Assembly (NCBI GenBank): GCA_964627855.1
Contig: CAZVLE010000151.1
Coordinates: 1-13,644, forward strand
Direction of reading: 5' to 3'
Source: CAZVLE01 sp964627855
GTDB taxonomy: Bacteria; Bacillota; Dethiobacteria; DTU022
Length of the DNA: 13,644 nucleotides
The notes under the pieces are model-generated. The model was not told the DNA's origin. It did not search any database and saw only the letters and a list, made by a program, of their open reading frames with translations. This document shows positions 13,074 through 13,644 of the stretch, one piece after another (position 1 is the first letter of the stretch; the number at the start of each line of letters is the position of its first letter). The translations under genes and the position numbers were made by a program.

Positions 13074-13644
13074 ATGGTCAAGCAGGGCTTTTTTAACCTG
13101 GCAGCGGAAGAGCAAAACAGGGTTGTTGAAGCTGCCCTGGAAGAATTCGCCAACAAAGATTACGAGACTGCCTCACTGAACAATATCATCAGCAGGGCCG
13201 GTATTTCCAAGGGCAGTATGTACCATTATTTTGCCGGCAAGGAGGATCTTTACCTCTACCTGGTTCAGTGTGCCCTGGAGATAAAATCGCAATTTTTAAG
13301 CCAGGCCCTGGCTGAATCGGGCAGTCCGTTATCAGAAATGAGTTTTTTTGAAAACCTCGAGTACCAGATACTGGCCTCTATTGATTTTGCTGTACAGCAT
13401 TACCGGCAGCACCAACTTGGCCTTCGCCTGCAAAGCATGGTGGAAGGGTCTCTAAAAGAAAAACTGGTCGGTGATTTAAACCGGGCTTTTGAAGACTACG
13501 TGAAAGAAATGGTGGAGAATGCTATTGAGAAGGGTGAAATCAGGGGCGATTTTGACCATAATTTCGTCATTCGCATCTTAAAATTCACCCTGTTGCGCTT
13601 CACCGAGATCTACCCCGATTTCCTTGAATTTACAACTGCTGACA
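13074..13644 (+). CDS. TetR/AcrR family transcription regulator (3' end outside window)
   Basis: The first 190 residues of a TetR-type repressor run off the window edge; typical length is about 190-210, so it is nearly complete. The N-terminal helix-turn-helix is clear at about residues 34-53: Ala-Ser-Leu-Asn-Asn-Ile-Ile-Ser-Arg-Ala-Gly-Ile-Ser-Lys-Gly-Ser-Met-Tyr-His-Tyr-Phe, followed by Gly-Lys-Glu-Asp-Leu. The remaining helices form the variable ligand and dimer domain, so the inducer cannot be predicted. The ATG is preceded by AAGGAGGTG (13056-13064), about 11 nt spacing; TTG 13065 is in frame but too close. It is divergent from the ferredoxin-tailed aldo/keto reductase, and the 34-bp palindrome just upstream is the likely operator for autoregulation and possibly for the reductase. 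Confidence 0.9.
   Translation, partial: MVKQGFFNLAAEEQNRVVEAALEEFANKDYETASLNNIISRAGISKGSMYHYFAGKEDLYLYLVQCALEIKSQFLSQALAESGSPLSEMSFFENLEYQILASIDFAVQHYRQHQLGLRLQSMVEGSLKEKLVGDLNRAFEDYVKEMVENAIEKGEIRGDFDHNFVIRILKFTLLRFTEIYPDFLEFTTAD

Overview
The window looks like a low-to-moderate GC, Gram-positive-type anaerobe, most likely a clostridial Firmicute (Syntrophomonas, Peptococcaceae or Dethiobacter-like). The grounds are strong AGGAGG ribosome binding sites, sigma-A-type promoters, a putative lipoprotein beta-lactamase-fold protein, an aldo/keto reductase with two C-terminal [4Fe-4S] motifs, and a TetR regulator. This placement is inference from gene style, not from a marker gene. No rRNA, tRNA, CRISPR array, phage gene or intact transposase was seen.

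Region 1 (1-5.8 kb) is a glycan module. A small Trm112-like zinc-ribbon gene leaves leftward and overlaps the start of the next gene, which is cut by the window edge. A rightward PglK/MsbA-like ABC exporter-flippase (445-2259) converges, with a 7-bp gap, on a leftward run of three glycosyltransferase genes (GT2 ExoA-like, then two GT4/GT1-fold enzymes). A good sigma-A promoter lies upstream of the GT2 gene. Together these could build and translocate a surface or lipid-linked oligosaccharide. The last glycosyltransferase appears to begin at an ATA codon behind a perfect AAGGAGGT; the GTG start that would normally be chosen removes a conserved N-terminal glycine loop.

Region 2 (5.8-9.3 kb) has a fragment of a sodium:solute symporter fused to an unrecognised tail, then a 918-aa MalT-like LuxR (LAL) ATPase regulator with no obvious target next to it. 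A hairpin separates the regulator from the converging stress-type coiled-coil gene.

Region 3 (9.3-11.7 kb) holds that small sll1863-like coiled-coil gene, which has a perfect consensus TTGACA-N17-TATAAT promoter and a leader of about 125 nt. About 400 bp of non-genic DNA follows, with two related imperfect palindromes resembling REP elements and a 10-bp inverted repeat. Next is a serine beta-lactamase/DD-peptidase-fold gene with an extended -10 promoter. A decayed HD-GYP fragment abuts its 3' end on the opposite strand.

Region 4 (11.7-13.6 kb) is a divergent pair: a ferredoxin-tailed aldo/keto reductase (leftward) and a TetR regulator (rightward, cut by the window end). Between them is a perfect 34-bp palindrome built from two adjoining AGACC-N4-GGTCT sites. 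It overlaps the putative tetR -10 box and the edge of its ribosome binding site, which suggests autoregulation and perhaps control of the reductase. I see no convincing wholly new system. The best leads are the ATA start, the double operator, and three signs of gene decay or mobility (symporter fragment, HD-GYP fragment, REP-like palindromes).
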